Source of the DNA: DASPJL01 sp035628645
Lineage (GTDB): Bacteria; Bacteroidota; Bacteroidia; Cytophagales; Cyclobacteriaceae
DNA: 21,471 bases
NCBI GenBank assembly: GCA_035628645.1
Contig: DASPJL010000154.1
Coordinates: forward strand, 1-21,471
Direction of reading: 5' to 3'
The notes below the pieces were generated by a model that saw only the letters and a list, made by a program, of their open reading frames with translations, searched no databases and was not told where the DNA came from. Below are positions 14,543 through 21,471 of the stretch, one piece after another. Position numbers and translations under genes: made by a program. The stretch's first letter is position 1. The number at the start of each line of letters is the position of its first letter.

Positions 14543-16708
14543 TTAGTTTATTAATACAGGCATTTGTTGCTGCCACAGGTTATAATATTTGCTTTTCAGT
14601 TGATATAGTTCTTTATGGGTTCCCTGACCAATAACTTCTCCTTTTTCCAAAACAATAATCTTATCAGCATTAATCACAGTGCTTAATCGATGCGCAATTA
14701 AGATTACGGTTTTCTGCTTTTCTTTTAATAATTGAATGCTTTTCTGTACATATTGCTCAGAATTAGAATCCAAAGAAGAAGTCGCTTCGTCCAATATCAG
14801 AATTTCGGGATTTCGGTATATTGCCCGGGCAATGGCAATGCGCTGTTTTTGACCTCCTGAAAGACTAACTCCATTTTCTCCCAGATAAGTATTAAACCCG
14901 TTAGGAAGAGTTTCAATAAATTCCATAATTCCTAAGTGGATACATATTGTTACAATCTTTTTCATATCGGGATCAAAATCGCCGACAGCAATATTGTCTA
15001 TTATATTTCCGTCAAACAGATCAATTTTTTGAGGAACAACAGAAACTAGTCTTCTCAGACTGTCATTGCTCACATAGTTTAGGTTATAATTTCCTATAGT
15101 AATACTACCAGAAGAAATAGGGTATATGTTTTGTAATAAGGACATTAAGGTTGATTTTCCTGATCCGCTTTCACCAACTATCGCGGTGACTTGCCCCTTG
15201 GGAATATCCAAATTCAGATTTTTAAACACGGTAACCCTTGAACCATAGCGAAAATGAATATCTCTAAAATGGATGTCACCAATCATATCCGGAGTAAGGG
15301 TTATCCTTTTTTCTTCGTCTTCTCTTTCCAGATCCATTAATTCAAAAAGACGGTCGCCAGCGATTAAAGCATCCTGAATGGTTTTATTCATTCCGATCAA
15401 ACTTCCTACAGGCCCTGTAAAATAACCGACGATGGCATAAAATGACAATAACTCTCCCGGAGTAATAATCCTGTCCATTACAAAGTAAGAACCGGCCCAC
15501 AATAATATGATGGTGAATAGTCTTGAAATAAATTCAGAAGAATTAACAGAGAATGTAGTGTTTAGGCCTGAGACATAAACCCGCTTTAGGAGTTTGATAA
15601 ACCGCGTTTCTGTCTTGCTGTTTGCATAGCTTTCCAATCCAAATCTTTTTATGGTTTCAACCGAGTTAAGCGATTCTACCAATTGAGATTCAAGATCGGC
15701 AGCTTCTTCCATTAGTCCCCTTTGTGTTTTTTTGTTGAGCCTATTTGTAATAAAATATATAAGGCTGTAAATAGGAATTATGGAAAGCATGATAAGCGCC
15801 AGTTTCCAATAGTAAGTAAACATTAGGACAAAGGAAAAAACAACAATAAAGATGTTCACCGATAAATTGACAGACACATCATTAATAAAAGTCCTGATTT
15901 TTACGGCATCATTCACCCTTGAAATTATTTCTCCTACCCGCATGGTATCAAAAAATTGTTGGGGTAGTTTTAAAAGGTGTTTATAATAGCCTAAGATAAG
16001 TTGGGCATCAATTTTTTGCCCTGTCTTTAAAGTAAAGATAGTCTTCATTACTCCAAGAAATATCTGAAGGAATAACAAAACAATCATTACCACACTTAGC
16101 AGGTTTAAAAGATTGCTGTTGCCTTCCACCAAAACATTGTCAACAATTTTTTGTACATAAATAGAGGTGGACAATCCTAACAGTGTGTATATACAAGCGC
16201 CAAACAACGCTTGAAACATTATGACTTTATGTGGTCTTATTAAATACCAAAACCTCCGACCCACAGATACTTTTTCATTACCTGTTTTAAATTCAAGGTT
16301 TGGCGCCAGTAAGATAAGTACTCCGGTCCATTGTTTTTTAAATTCTTCATGCCCAATTCTGTGCATATTGCCATCTGCCGGATCCATCACCTCTATATAT
16401 TTTGAGGTGACTTTGTATATCACCACAAAGTGATGTAATACGTCTTTTACTATTACATGAGCAATGGCCGGGACGGGAATTTTAAATAAACTTTCAAAAA
16501 TACCTTTTACCCCCTTTGCAGTAAAACCAATTTTGTTGGCAGCTTCAATCATTCCCAACACATTGGTGCCTTTCTTGTCGGTAGATGCATATTGCCTTAT
16601 TCTTGCAATGGGCAGCTTATAGTTGTAATGAGCTGCTATAGAAGCAATACAAGCAGCACCGCAATCAGTAATGTCATGTTGTTTGATCTTTATTCTTTTT
16701 TTCGTCAT
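14543..16708 (-). CDS. Peptidase-containing ABC exporter (PCAT) with C39 domain
   Basis: 721 residues, typical PCAT length. The C39 peptidase domain (1-135) is complete: Gln10, catalytic Cys16 in TDCGAAC, His93 in HHFVV and Asp109 in MDPADG. It cuts after the GG of the leader. The membrane part (about 155-440) has six helices of the type I exporter fold. The ATPase domain has Walker A GESGSGKST (512-520), signature LSGGQ (616-620), Walker B ILILDEA (636-642) and H-loop His673. It overlaps the upstream HlyD gene by 4 nt (ATGA), so they are translationally coupled. Expected substrates are the two GG-leader peptides. An outer-membrane partner (TolC type) is not in the window. Confidence 0.94.
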   Translation of the reverse strand: MTKKRIKIKQHDITDCGAACIASIAAHYNYKLPIARIRQYASTDKKGTNVLGMIEAANKIGFTAKGVKGIFESLFKIPVPAIAHVIVKDVLHHFVVIYKVTSKYIEVMDPADGNMHRIGHEEFKKQWTGVLILLAPNLEFKTGNEKVSVGRRFWYLIRPHKVIMFQALFGACIYTLLGLSTSIYVQKIVDNVLVEGNSNLLNLLSVVMIVLLFLQIFLGVMKTIFTLKTGQKIDAQLILGYYKHLLKLPQQFFDTMRVGEIISRVNDAVKIRTFINDVSVNLSVNIFIVVFSFVLMFTYYWKLALIMLSIIPIYSLIYFITNRLNKKTQRGLMEEAADLESQLVESLNSVETIKRFGLESYANSKTETRFIKLLKRVYVSGLNTTFSVNSSEFISRLFTIILLWAGSYFVMDRIITPGELLSFYAIVGYFTGPVGSLIGMNKTIQDALIAGDRLFELMDLEREDEEKRITLTPDMIGDIHFRDIHFRYGSRVTVFKNLNLDIPKGQVTAIVGESGSGKSTLMSLLQNIYPISSGSITIGNYNLNYVSNDSLRRLVSVVPQKIDLFDGNIIDNIAVGDFDPDMKKIVTICIHLGIMEFIETLPNGFNTYLGENGVSLSGGQKQRIAIARAIYRNPEILILDEATSSLDSNSEQYVQKSIQLLKEKQKTVILIAHRLSTVINADKIIVLEKGEVIGQGTHKELYQLKSKYYNLWQQQMPVLIN

Positions 16709-17889
16709 ATGTTGGAAGACAATATTTTTTTCCGGTTAGGGTTTAACCAGTCATCTACATTGTCATATAATAGTTGAAAAAGGCTACGTTCAGCGATGAG
16801 AAATCTGGCTCTTAGTGTCATTCCTTTTTTTACTTTTCCAACATAACCATTTTCCAACTCAAGGAAATTCTTATCCATGGAGCACTTTATCTTAAACAGG
16901 GGTTGTCCATCGGTCACAATTATATCATTTGAAATATCTGTTATCTTCCCGGTTATTATCCCCCATTCATTATAATTAAATGCATCTATCTGAAAGCGCG
17001 CCTTGGATCCTTTTTTTATTAATCCGATATCAGCAGGAGTAACATAACATTCAACAATAAGACCTGAATCCGGAGAAATTTCTGCGATTTTTTGGTTGGC
17101 ATGGATAAAACTTCCACTATATATGCCGATAAAATTTTGGATAGTTCCTGATAGCGGCGCCTTAATTACATATCTTTCTTTATCTCTCTGGAATCTACGA
17201 TAATCCGCTTCTAACTCTGTCAATTCCCGCTGGTAGGAATTAAGGTCTGATTGCCACTTAACCGTTTGTGATTTTACAAGCAAATCAATATCCGTAGCTG
17301 CCTGATCCAAATTAAATTTATTGTTATCATATTCTACCCTTGAAATTACTTTCTCATTAAATAGGAGCTTATTTCTTTTAAATTCCTTTTCTGCCTTCTT
17401 GTAAGCATTGTTTGTTTCCGATAGCTGCTGTTGAAAATGTAGATAGGATTGATCGTATAGAGTGGTTTTAAGATTGCTTATATTACTAAAAGGGGAAATT
17501 GTCATTTTGTTTATTAACAACCGAAGGTCATCGATAAATCGGGTTATTTTAACGGCACGGTTTCGATTGGTGTGAATTTGTTCCTCTATAATTGGCGATT
17601 CAAGAACCAACAAAGTTTGGTTTTCAGTTACCGGTAAATTGTCTTTTATGTTTAATATTTTCACCCTTCCGGAAACAGGTGAGTTAATTATATTTTTCTC
17701 GGTTAAGGGCCGTATTAGCCCATTGCTTTTTACACTTATATTAATGTAAATAAAAGGTAAAGAGGCAATTGCTCCGATAAGAAAAAGCAGCACCGATAAA
17801 TAAATTACTTTGCTTGATACAGAAAAATCATAAAAATGGCTTTCAGCGCTATATTCTATAATTTCTTTTGGGAAGAGTTGCTGTTTCAA
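16705..17889 (-). CDS. HlyD-family membrane fusion (adaptor) protein
   Basis: 394 residues, first gene of the export operon. A cytoplasmic start (1-27, MKQQLFPKEIIEYSAES) precedes one membrane helix (about 28-48). The periplasmic part has a biotinyl-lipoyl-like half (about 66-98, SPVSGRVKILNIKDNLPV), a long coiled coil (about 110-245) and the second lipoyl half (YVIKAPLSGTIQNFIGIYSG) followed by a beta-barrel (IVECYVTPADIGLIKKGSKA). It links the PCAT exporter to an outer-membrane channel. The start is TTG at 17889: an in-frame TAA lies 6 nt upstream and no ATG is near, while the N-terminus is in full agreement with other Bacteroidota adaptors as I know them. Confidence 0.88.
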   Translation of the reverse strand: MKQQLFPKEIIEYSAESHFYDFSVSSKVIYLSVLLFLIGAIASLPFIYINISVKSNGLIRPLTEKNIINSPVSGRVKILNIKDNLPVTENQTLLVLESPIIEEQIHTNRNRAVKITRFIDDLRLLINKMTISPFSNISNLKTTLYDQSYLHFQQQLSETNNAYKKAEKEFKRNKLLFNEKVISRVEYDNNKFNLDQAATDIDLLVKSQTVKWQSDLNSYQRELTELEADYRRFQRDKERYVIKAPLSGTIQNFIGIYSGSFIHANQKIAEISPDSGLIVECYVTPADIGLIKKGSKARFQIDAFNYNEWGIITGKITDISNDIIVTDGQPLFKIKCSMDKNFLELENGYVGKVKKGMTLRARFLIAERSLFQLLYDNVDDWLNPNRKKILSSNI

Positions 17890-17892
17890 ATT

Positions 17893-17949
17893 TTATGAGG
17901 TATTTATTTTTGTAGAAATTTCAGATTCATCGATCTCACTTCCCAGCAT
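17893..17949 (-). CDS. Possible 18-codon ORF directly upstream of the HlyD gene, same frame
   Basis: ATG at 17949 opens 18 codons (MLGSEIDESEISTKINTS) that end in TAA, one codon before the TTG start of the HlyD gene, in the same reading frame. Such a short reading frame could be a leader peptide that couples translation to the weak TTG start, or a chance ORF. It has no GG motif and no recognised family. Confidence 0.2.
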   Translation of the reverse strand: MLGSEIDESEISTKINTS

Positions 17950-17991
17950 AAATAGTAACCTTTTACGCAGTTATAAAACTGGGGTTGTTTT

Positions 17992-18023
17992 TTTGAGGGA
18001 AAATTTAAAAAAAATAGTATTTG
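17992..18023 (+). promoter_or_regulatory. Candidate rluD promoter
   Basis: TTTG (17992-17995), a 19-nt spacer and TAGTATTTG (18015-18023). The spacing of the -33 element is ideal, but the -7 element has one extra base (TAnnnTTTG). It lies about 63 nt before the rluD ATG. Confidence 0.3.
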
Positions 18024-18086
18024 TATGACACTTAAAAAAAGTCAAATTTTGAACCTTGTTTTTTTAATATAACATAAATACAATCC

Positions 18087-19121
18087 ATGAATTACGACGA
18101 AGGAAAGCTTGAGGAAGAGGAAAACGATGATCTTTTTGAGCATTACAGAATTGTTGCTGATAAAGGTCAAAGCTTTGTTCGTATTGATAAGTTTTTAATG
18201 GACCGCATTCCCAATGCTACACGAAATAAGATTCAGAATGCCATCAAATCAGAAGCGGTAAAGGTGAATGATAAGGTTATTAAATCGAGTTATAAAATAA
18301 AGCCATTTGATGTACTGACCATTTCTTTGCCAGAACCACCAAGGGATACGGAGGTTATTCCCGAAAATATTCCTTTAAATATTGTCTATGAAGATGAGGA
18401 TTTGCTGATTGTAAACAAAGCCTCAGGCATGGTAGTGCATCCTGCCCATGCAAACTGGACGGGAACACTGGTTAATGCTTTGACATACCATTTTCAGCAT
18501 TTGCCTACTTCCCAAAATGGAGAAGGCCGGCCAGGTTTAGTTCATAGGATAGACAAAGATACCTCGGGGCTCCTTGTAATAGCAAAGACAGAATTAGCCA
18601 TGACACATTTGGCCAGGCAGTTTTATGACCATTCCATTGCCAGAAAATATTATGCTATTATTTGGGGAACACCCTCCTCTGAGCAGGGAACAATAAATGC
18701 AAATTTAGGTAGGAGCTTGAAAGACAGGAGAGTGACTGCTGTATTTCCTAATGGCGAATTCGGAAGGCATGCCATTACCCATTATAAAGTGTTGAAGAGC
18801 TTCCAATACGTTTCATTGATAGAGTGTACTTTGGAGACTGGCAGAACACACCAGATCCGCGCCCATATGCAATATTTGGGTCATCCTATTTTTAATGATG
18901 CTACTTACGGTGGGGATAAAGTTTTAAAAGGAACCATTACCAGCAAGTACAAACAATTTGTGGAAAATTGCTTTAAGTTAATTCCTCGCCAGGCGCTTCA
19001 TGCCAAATCTCTGGGGTTTATTCACCCTACAAAAAAAGAATTTCTTCATTTTGAGTCAGAACTCCCTCAAGACTTTCAGGATGTGCTGTCAAAATGGGAA
19101 AATTATATATCCTATCGTTAA
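18087..19121 (+). CDS. rluD: 23S rRNA pseudouridine synthase, RluA/RluD family
   Basis: 344 residues, cytoplasmic. An S4 RNA-binding domain (about 28-85, FVRIDKFLMDRIPNATRNKI ... VKVNDKVIKSSYKI) is followed by the RluA-type catalytic domain. The catalytic aspartate is Asp156 in LVHRIDKDTSGLLVIAK. The motif IVNKASGMVVHPA (108-120) and the C-terminal ETGRTHQIRAHMQYLGHPIF segment are also classic. The S4 domain plus this length favour RluD, which makes pseudouridines 1911, 1915 and 1917 in helix 69 of 23S rRNA, over RluC or RluA. The acidic N-terminal tail (1-20) is common in this phylum. It lies divergent from the export operon and is not part of it. Confidence 0.9.
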   Translation: MNYDEGKLEEEENDDLFEHYRIVADKGQSFVRIDKFLMDRIPNATRNKIQNAIKSEAVKVNDKVIKSSYKIKPFDVLTISLPEPPRDTEVIPENIPLNIVYEDEDLLIVNKASGMVVHPAHANWTGTLVNALTYHFQHLPTSQNGEGRPGLVHRIDKDTSGLLVIAKTELAMTHLARQFYDHSIARKYYAIIWGTPSSEQGTINANLGRSLKDRRVTAVFPNGEFGRHAITHYKVLKSFQYVSLIECTLETGRTHQIRAHMQYLGHPIFNDATYGGDKVLKGTITSKYKQFVENCFKLIPRQALHAKSLGFIHPTKKEFLHFESELPQDFQDVLSKWENYISYR

Positions 19122-19232
19122 TGAATGTTTTGAGAAAGAACTTCAAATTTTAATCCCTCATTTTATCGTTTATATAAGATAAGTGATAGACAGAGGTTTG
19201 CAATAACAGATTAGCTACAAACAGGTTATTAC

Positions 19233-19241
19233 TTATCCACA
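19233..19241 (+). promoter_or_regulatory. DnaA box (perfect consensus)
   Basis: TTATCCACA, the exact strong DnaA-box consensus, in the non-coding stretch downstream of rluD. Confidence 0.55.
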
Positions 19242-19310
19242 ACAGATTCACTTGAGTGTTTTAATTTAACTAATTGATTATTAATTAAATATGTCAATTC
19301 AATATTCGTG

Positions 19311-19319
19311 TGTGGAAAA
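19311..19319 (-). promoter_or_regulatory. DnaA box with one mismatch
   Basis: Reads TTTTCCACA on the minus strand, one base from the consensus TTATCCACA, 11 nt from the next perfect box and in the same orientation. Confidence 0.35.
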
Positions 19320-19330
19320 CTTTTCAAAAA

Positions 19331-19339
19331 TGTGGATAA
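19331..19339 (-). promoter_or_regulatory. DnaA box (perfect consensus), inverted
   Basis: TGTGGATAA, the reverse complement of TTATCCACA, 89 nt from the plus-strand box. Confidence 0.55.
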
Positions 19340-19491
19340 CTTTGTCTTGACTTTTTGGAATAGAAAATTTCCGACATTAAATGTTAAAATTATATTATCA
19401 AATTTTGACTCTATCGAAAAAAATATGGAAAAATATAGATATAGTAGAAAAATATTAATACATTTCGAAAGCTTAATTAAATCTGGTCTAA

Positions 19492-20100
19492 ATGATTTAT
19501 AAAAAGTTAGTGTTATTTTTTATTGCAATGTTGTTTTCATTGTACCTCTATCCTCAGGAATATAAAGTAGGAAGTATCATCAAAGATTTTAAACTTTTGG
19601 ACGTGACGGGGAAGACGGTTTCCTTGTCAGACTATAAAAATGCAAAGGGTTTTATCATCGTATTTACAAGCAATACCTGTCCTTTTTCAAAACTGTATGA
19701 AGAACGTTTAAATAAGCTAAGTTTAAAATATCAGCAAACAGGCTTTCCGGTTATTGTAATAAATGCAAATGACCCTGCAATGCAACCTGGAGAATCGTTT
19801 GATAATATGAAATTAAAGGCCGAGGAAAAGCAATTTGTTTTTCCATATCTTTTTGATGAGGGTCAGAAAGTCACCACCCTATTTTATCCTTTAAAAACGC
19901 CCCATGCTTTTGTGGTGACCAGGGAAAGCAACAATTATAAAATTGTTTATTCCGGTGCAATAGATGATAGTCCAAGCAATGCAGCCACTGTTAAAGTAAA
20001 TTTTGTTGAAAATGCCGTAGATGAATTATTAGCCGGTAAAAAGGTTTCCATAAGTACTTCTAAACCTATTGGATGTACAGTTAAGTGGAAGAAAGGCTAG
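19492..20100 (+). CDS. Secreted AhpC/TSA (redoxin)-like thioredoxin-fold protein
   Basis: 202 residues. A signal peptide (about 1-20, MIYKKLVLFFIAMLFSLYLY) is followed by a thioredoxin-like domain of the AhpC/TSA or redoxin type: VGSIIKDFKLLDVTGKTVSL (26-45), IIVFTSNTCPFSK (55-67) with Cys63, and the cis-proline region TPHAFVV (136-142). The motif is CPFS, so the second cysteine of a CxxC pair is missing; a distant Cys195 (PIGCTVKWKK) near the C-terminus might serve as partner. It probably acts in the periplasm on thiols or peroxides. It stands alone between the DnaA-box region and kdsA, and I see no link to the bacteriocin cluster apart from chemistry. Confidence 0.8.
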   Translation: MIYKKLVLFFIAMLFSLYLYPQEYKVGSIIKDFKLLDVTGKTVSLSDYKNAKGFIIVFTSNTCPFSKLYEERLNKLSLKYQQTGFPVIVINANDPAMQPGESFDNMKLKAEEKQFVFPYLFDEGQKVTTLFYPLKTPHAFVVTRESNNYKIVYSGAIDDSPSNAATVKVNFVENAVDELLAGKKVSISTSKPIGCTVKWKKG

Positions 20101-20191
20101 CTATCTGCGCCTGTCTCAGAATACCAAAAGGCGAATGAGGAGCGGCTCTCCGTGATTAAAGAATAAATTGAATCAACTTTCGTGCTTCTTA

Positions 20192-20223
20192 TTGAATTAG
20201 CTTAAGAGATAAAACTATCTTTG
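20192..20223 (+). promoter_or_regulatory. kdsA promoter, Bacteroidota type
   Basis: TTG (20192-20194), a 21-nt spacer and TATCTTTG (20216-20223), a perfect TAnnTTTG. The -7 element overlaps an in-frame TTG at 20221, which excludes that codon as the kdsA start. Confidence 0.65.
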
Positions 20224-20238
20224 CAAAAAATAGTTGTT

Positions 20239-21051
20239 ATGGACGGAAATAAGGCATTGTATAATCTCCTTCAAAGTAAAACCTTTTTGATTGCAGGGCC
20301 ATGTGTAATTGAAAGCAGAGATATGGTGATGACCATTGCGGAGGCTGTTACTAAGATTTCAGAAAAATTAAATATTCCCTACATTTTTAAAGCTTCTTTT
20401 GACAAAGCCAACCGGACCTCTCTCGATTCTTTCCGGGGAAACGATTTTGATGCCAGTTTGAAAATCCTGCAAGAAATAAAAGATACTTTTAAAATCCCGG
20501 TTACTACAGATATACATGAAAGTTATCAAGCCTCGGAAATGGCCTCTGTTGTTGACATACTGCAAATTCCTGCTTTTCTCTGCAGGCAGACAGATCTTCT
20601 TTTGGCAGCCGCCAAGACCGGAAGGATTGTTAATATAAAAAAAGCACAGTTTTTATCAGGTTCCGAAATGATGCATCCTGCTAAGAAAGTTGCCAGCACA
20701 GGAAATGACCTGATTATGTTGACTGAAAGGGGAAGCATGTTTGGATACAACAATCTTGTGGTAGATTTTACAAACCTGGTTGAGATGCGGAAATTAGGTT
20801 ATCCCGTAGTAATGGATGTTACCCATTCTACTCAAAAACCAGGTGGAATGAATGGAAAAAGCGGCGGAAACAGGGAATTTGCTCCTTATATGGCGAATGC
20901 AGCAGCGGCAGTTGGTGTAAACGGTTTCTTTTTCGAAACGCATCCTGACCCGGATAAAGCACTTTCCGATGGTCCTAATATGATCAAGCTTTCGAATTTT
21001 GAAGAAATTTTAAAAAAGGCGCTGGCTATAGATGCATTAATAAAAGGATAA
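20239..21051 (+). CDS. kdsA: 3-deoxy-8-phosphooctulonate (Kdo-8-P) synthase KdsA
   Basis: Condenses phosphoenolpyruvate with arabinose 5-phosphate to Kdo 8-phosphate, the first step toward the Kdo of lipopolysaccharide. From the ATG at 20239 it has 270 residues, slightly shorter than E. coli KdsA (284). An in-frame TTG at 20221 would add six residues but lies in the promoter. Motifs: FLIAGPCVIES (16-26), FKASFDKANRTSLDSFRG (50-67), PVTTDIHE (87-94), QIPAFLCRQTDLL (109-121) and MDVTHSTQKPGG (192-203). Cys22, His196, Glu233 and Asp244 match the metal ligands of the class II (metal-dependent) enzymes, such as that of Aquifex. The KdsC-like gene follows after 2 nt, so both steps are in one operon. 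Confidence 0.96.
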   Translation: MDGNKALYNLLQSKTFLIAGPCVIESRDMVMTIAEAVTKISEKLNIPYIFKASFDKANRTSLDSFRGNDFDASLKILQEIKDTFKIPVTTDIHESYQASEMASVVDILQIPAFLCRQTDLLLAAAKTGRIVNIKKAQFLSGSEMMHPAKKVASTGNDLIMLTERGSMFGYNNLVVDFTNLVEMRKLGYPVVMDVTHSTQKPGGMNGKSGGNREFAPYMANAAAAVGVNGFFFETHPDPDKALSDGPNMIKLSNFEEILKKALAIDALIKG

Positions 21052-21053
21052 GG

Positions 21054-21471
21054 ATGGTTGATAATCTGAACAAAGTAAATGACGTGGCTGCTCAATTCGA
21101 GCATATAGGTGCAACCTTTGTCACCCCTCCTATTGAAATTGCCAATAGATTAAAAAAAATTAAAGCCTTTATTTTTGATTGGGACGGCGTATTTAATGAC
21201 GGAATTAAAGGACATGACCGCTCCAGCGGATTTTCAGAAGCGGATGCCATGGCTTTGCATATTTTAAGATATGCCTATTGGAGGCTGACAGGACAGGTTC
21301 CTGTTATCGCTATTATTACCGCTCAGAAAAATGAAAGTGCCATAAAATTTGCCGAAAGAGAACATCTTGCAAGGGTTTATTATAATTTTAAAGATAAATA
21401 CATTCCTGTAGAGCTGTTGTCCCGCGACTATGGTTTTAGTAAAGAAAATATAGCCACAACTTTCGATGACA
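21054..21471 (+). CDS. kdsC: KdsC-like HAD phosphatase, C-terminal part outside window
   Basis: 139 residues from an ATG 2 nt after the kdsA stop, then cut by the window edge. The HAD motif I FDWDGVFNDG (41-50) gives the nucleophile Asp42 and acid/base Asp44; SEADAMALHILRYAY (61-75) and the motif II region IITAQ (88-92, Thr89) follow. In KdsC the comparable motifs are DVDGV and ITGR. KdsC removes phosphate from Kdo 8-phosphate. Compared with classic KdsC (about 180) it has an N-terminal extension of about 35 residues. The kdsA linkage supports the function; the substrate is not proven, as HAD phosphatases are promiscuous in sequence. Confidence 0.8.
   Translation, partial: MVDNLNKVNDVAAQFEHIGATFVTPPIEIANRLKKIKAFIFDWDGVFNDGIKGHDRSSGFSEADAMALHILRYAYWRLTGQVPVIAIITAQKNESAIKFAEREHLARVYYNFKDKYIPVELLSRDYGFSKENIATTFDD

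Larger units (their letters stand above)
19122..19491. other. AT-rich non-coding region with DnaA boxes, candidate origin-like site
   Basis: 370 bases with no convincing gene. It holds TTATCCACA (19233-19241, plus strand), TGTGGATAA (19331-19339, the same box on the minus strand) and TGTGGAAAA (19311-19319, one mismatch). Between the boxes, 19255-19305 is almost pure A/T. Farther right is another AT-rich stretch, with a TAG-ATA-TAG-TAG series at 19436-19447 that recalls DnaA-trio repeats. This is the composition of a replication origin, though dnaA itself is not in the window and origin function cannot be shown from this much sequence. Confidence 0.45.

Noticed and set aside
17905..17912. TATTTTTG, a perfect plus-strand -7 element
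   Set aside because: No -33 TTG is at the right distance and the next plus-strand gene starts about 175 nt away.
19308..19502. A 64-codon plus-strand reading frame
   Set aside because: It covers the DnaA-box, AT-rich region and overlaps the start of the next gene; its residues show no family pattern and look like translated AT-rich sequence.
1..21471. CRISPR arrays, tRNA or rRNA genes, insertion sequences
   Set aside because: No regularly spaced repeats, cloverleaf-like sequence, rRNA sequence or transposase motif was seen by reading; a dedicated search could still find a weak case.

Overview
The window looks like a chromosomal segment of a low-GC member of the Bacteroidota, possibly of a Cytophagales-type lineage. 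The evidence is family-level: a DUF349 coiled-coil protein, a DUF2795-type small protein, a metal-type KdsA next to a KdsC-like phosphatase, several promoters of the TTTG...TAnnTTTG type, little use of Shine-Dalgarno sequences, and a few TTG starts. No phage or transposon genes, tRNA, rRNA or CRISPR array were seen. Most of the window is ordinary housekeeping sequence around one accessory block at about 10.8-17.9 kb.

Left part (1-10.55 kb): a cut-off ferritin gene, a small Cys-containing unknown protein, the ABC-F translation factor ettA, a DUF349 protein, a DUF2795 protein with an unusually strong ribosome binding site, ispD and queA (queA ends in a terminator that abuts the ispD start), a MacB/FtsX-type permease, a secreted transglutaminase-like/TPR protein, a cupin_5 (DUF985) protein and a PLP-dependent ACC deaminase/D-cysteine desulfhydrase family enzyme.

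Accessory block (10.78-17.9 kb): two tandem short genes (54 and 53 codons) encode peptides with almost identical double-glycine leaders and hydrophobic, glycine-rich cores that both begin F-[VI]-C-G-G-[LV]-C. A strong terminator follows them. Downstream on the same strand are a 55-aa single-helix protein, a 137-aa membrane protein, a 188-aa unknown protein and a 530-aa membrane protein that joins a C39-like domain without the catalytic residues, a VKOR domain and a thioredoxin-like domain with a CxxC motif. Facing it is an operon on the other strand: a HlyD-type adaptor, a C39-peptidase ABC exporter (4-nt overlap) and a small HTH regulator. My reading is a two-peptide bacteriocin-like system. 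The C39 exporter would remove the GG leader and export the core, the VKOR-thioredoxin protein would form a disulfide in the CGGxC motif, and one or both small membrane proteins could give immunity. No radical SAM, lanthipeptide or YcaO enzyme is present, and no TolC-like outer-membrane protein is seen in the window.

Right part (18.09-21.47 kb): rluD, a 370-base AT-rich non-coding stretch with two perfect DnaA boxes in opposite orientation and a third one-mismatch box (a candidate replication origin or other DnaA-bound site), a secreted AhpC/TSA-like protein, and kdsA followed by a KdsC-like HAD phosphatase gene that runs off the end.
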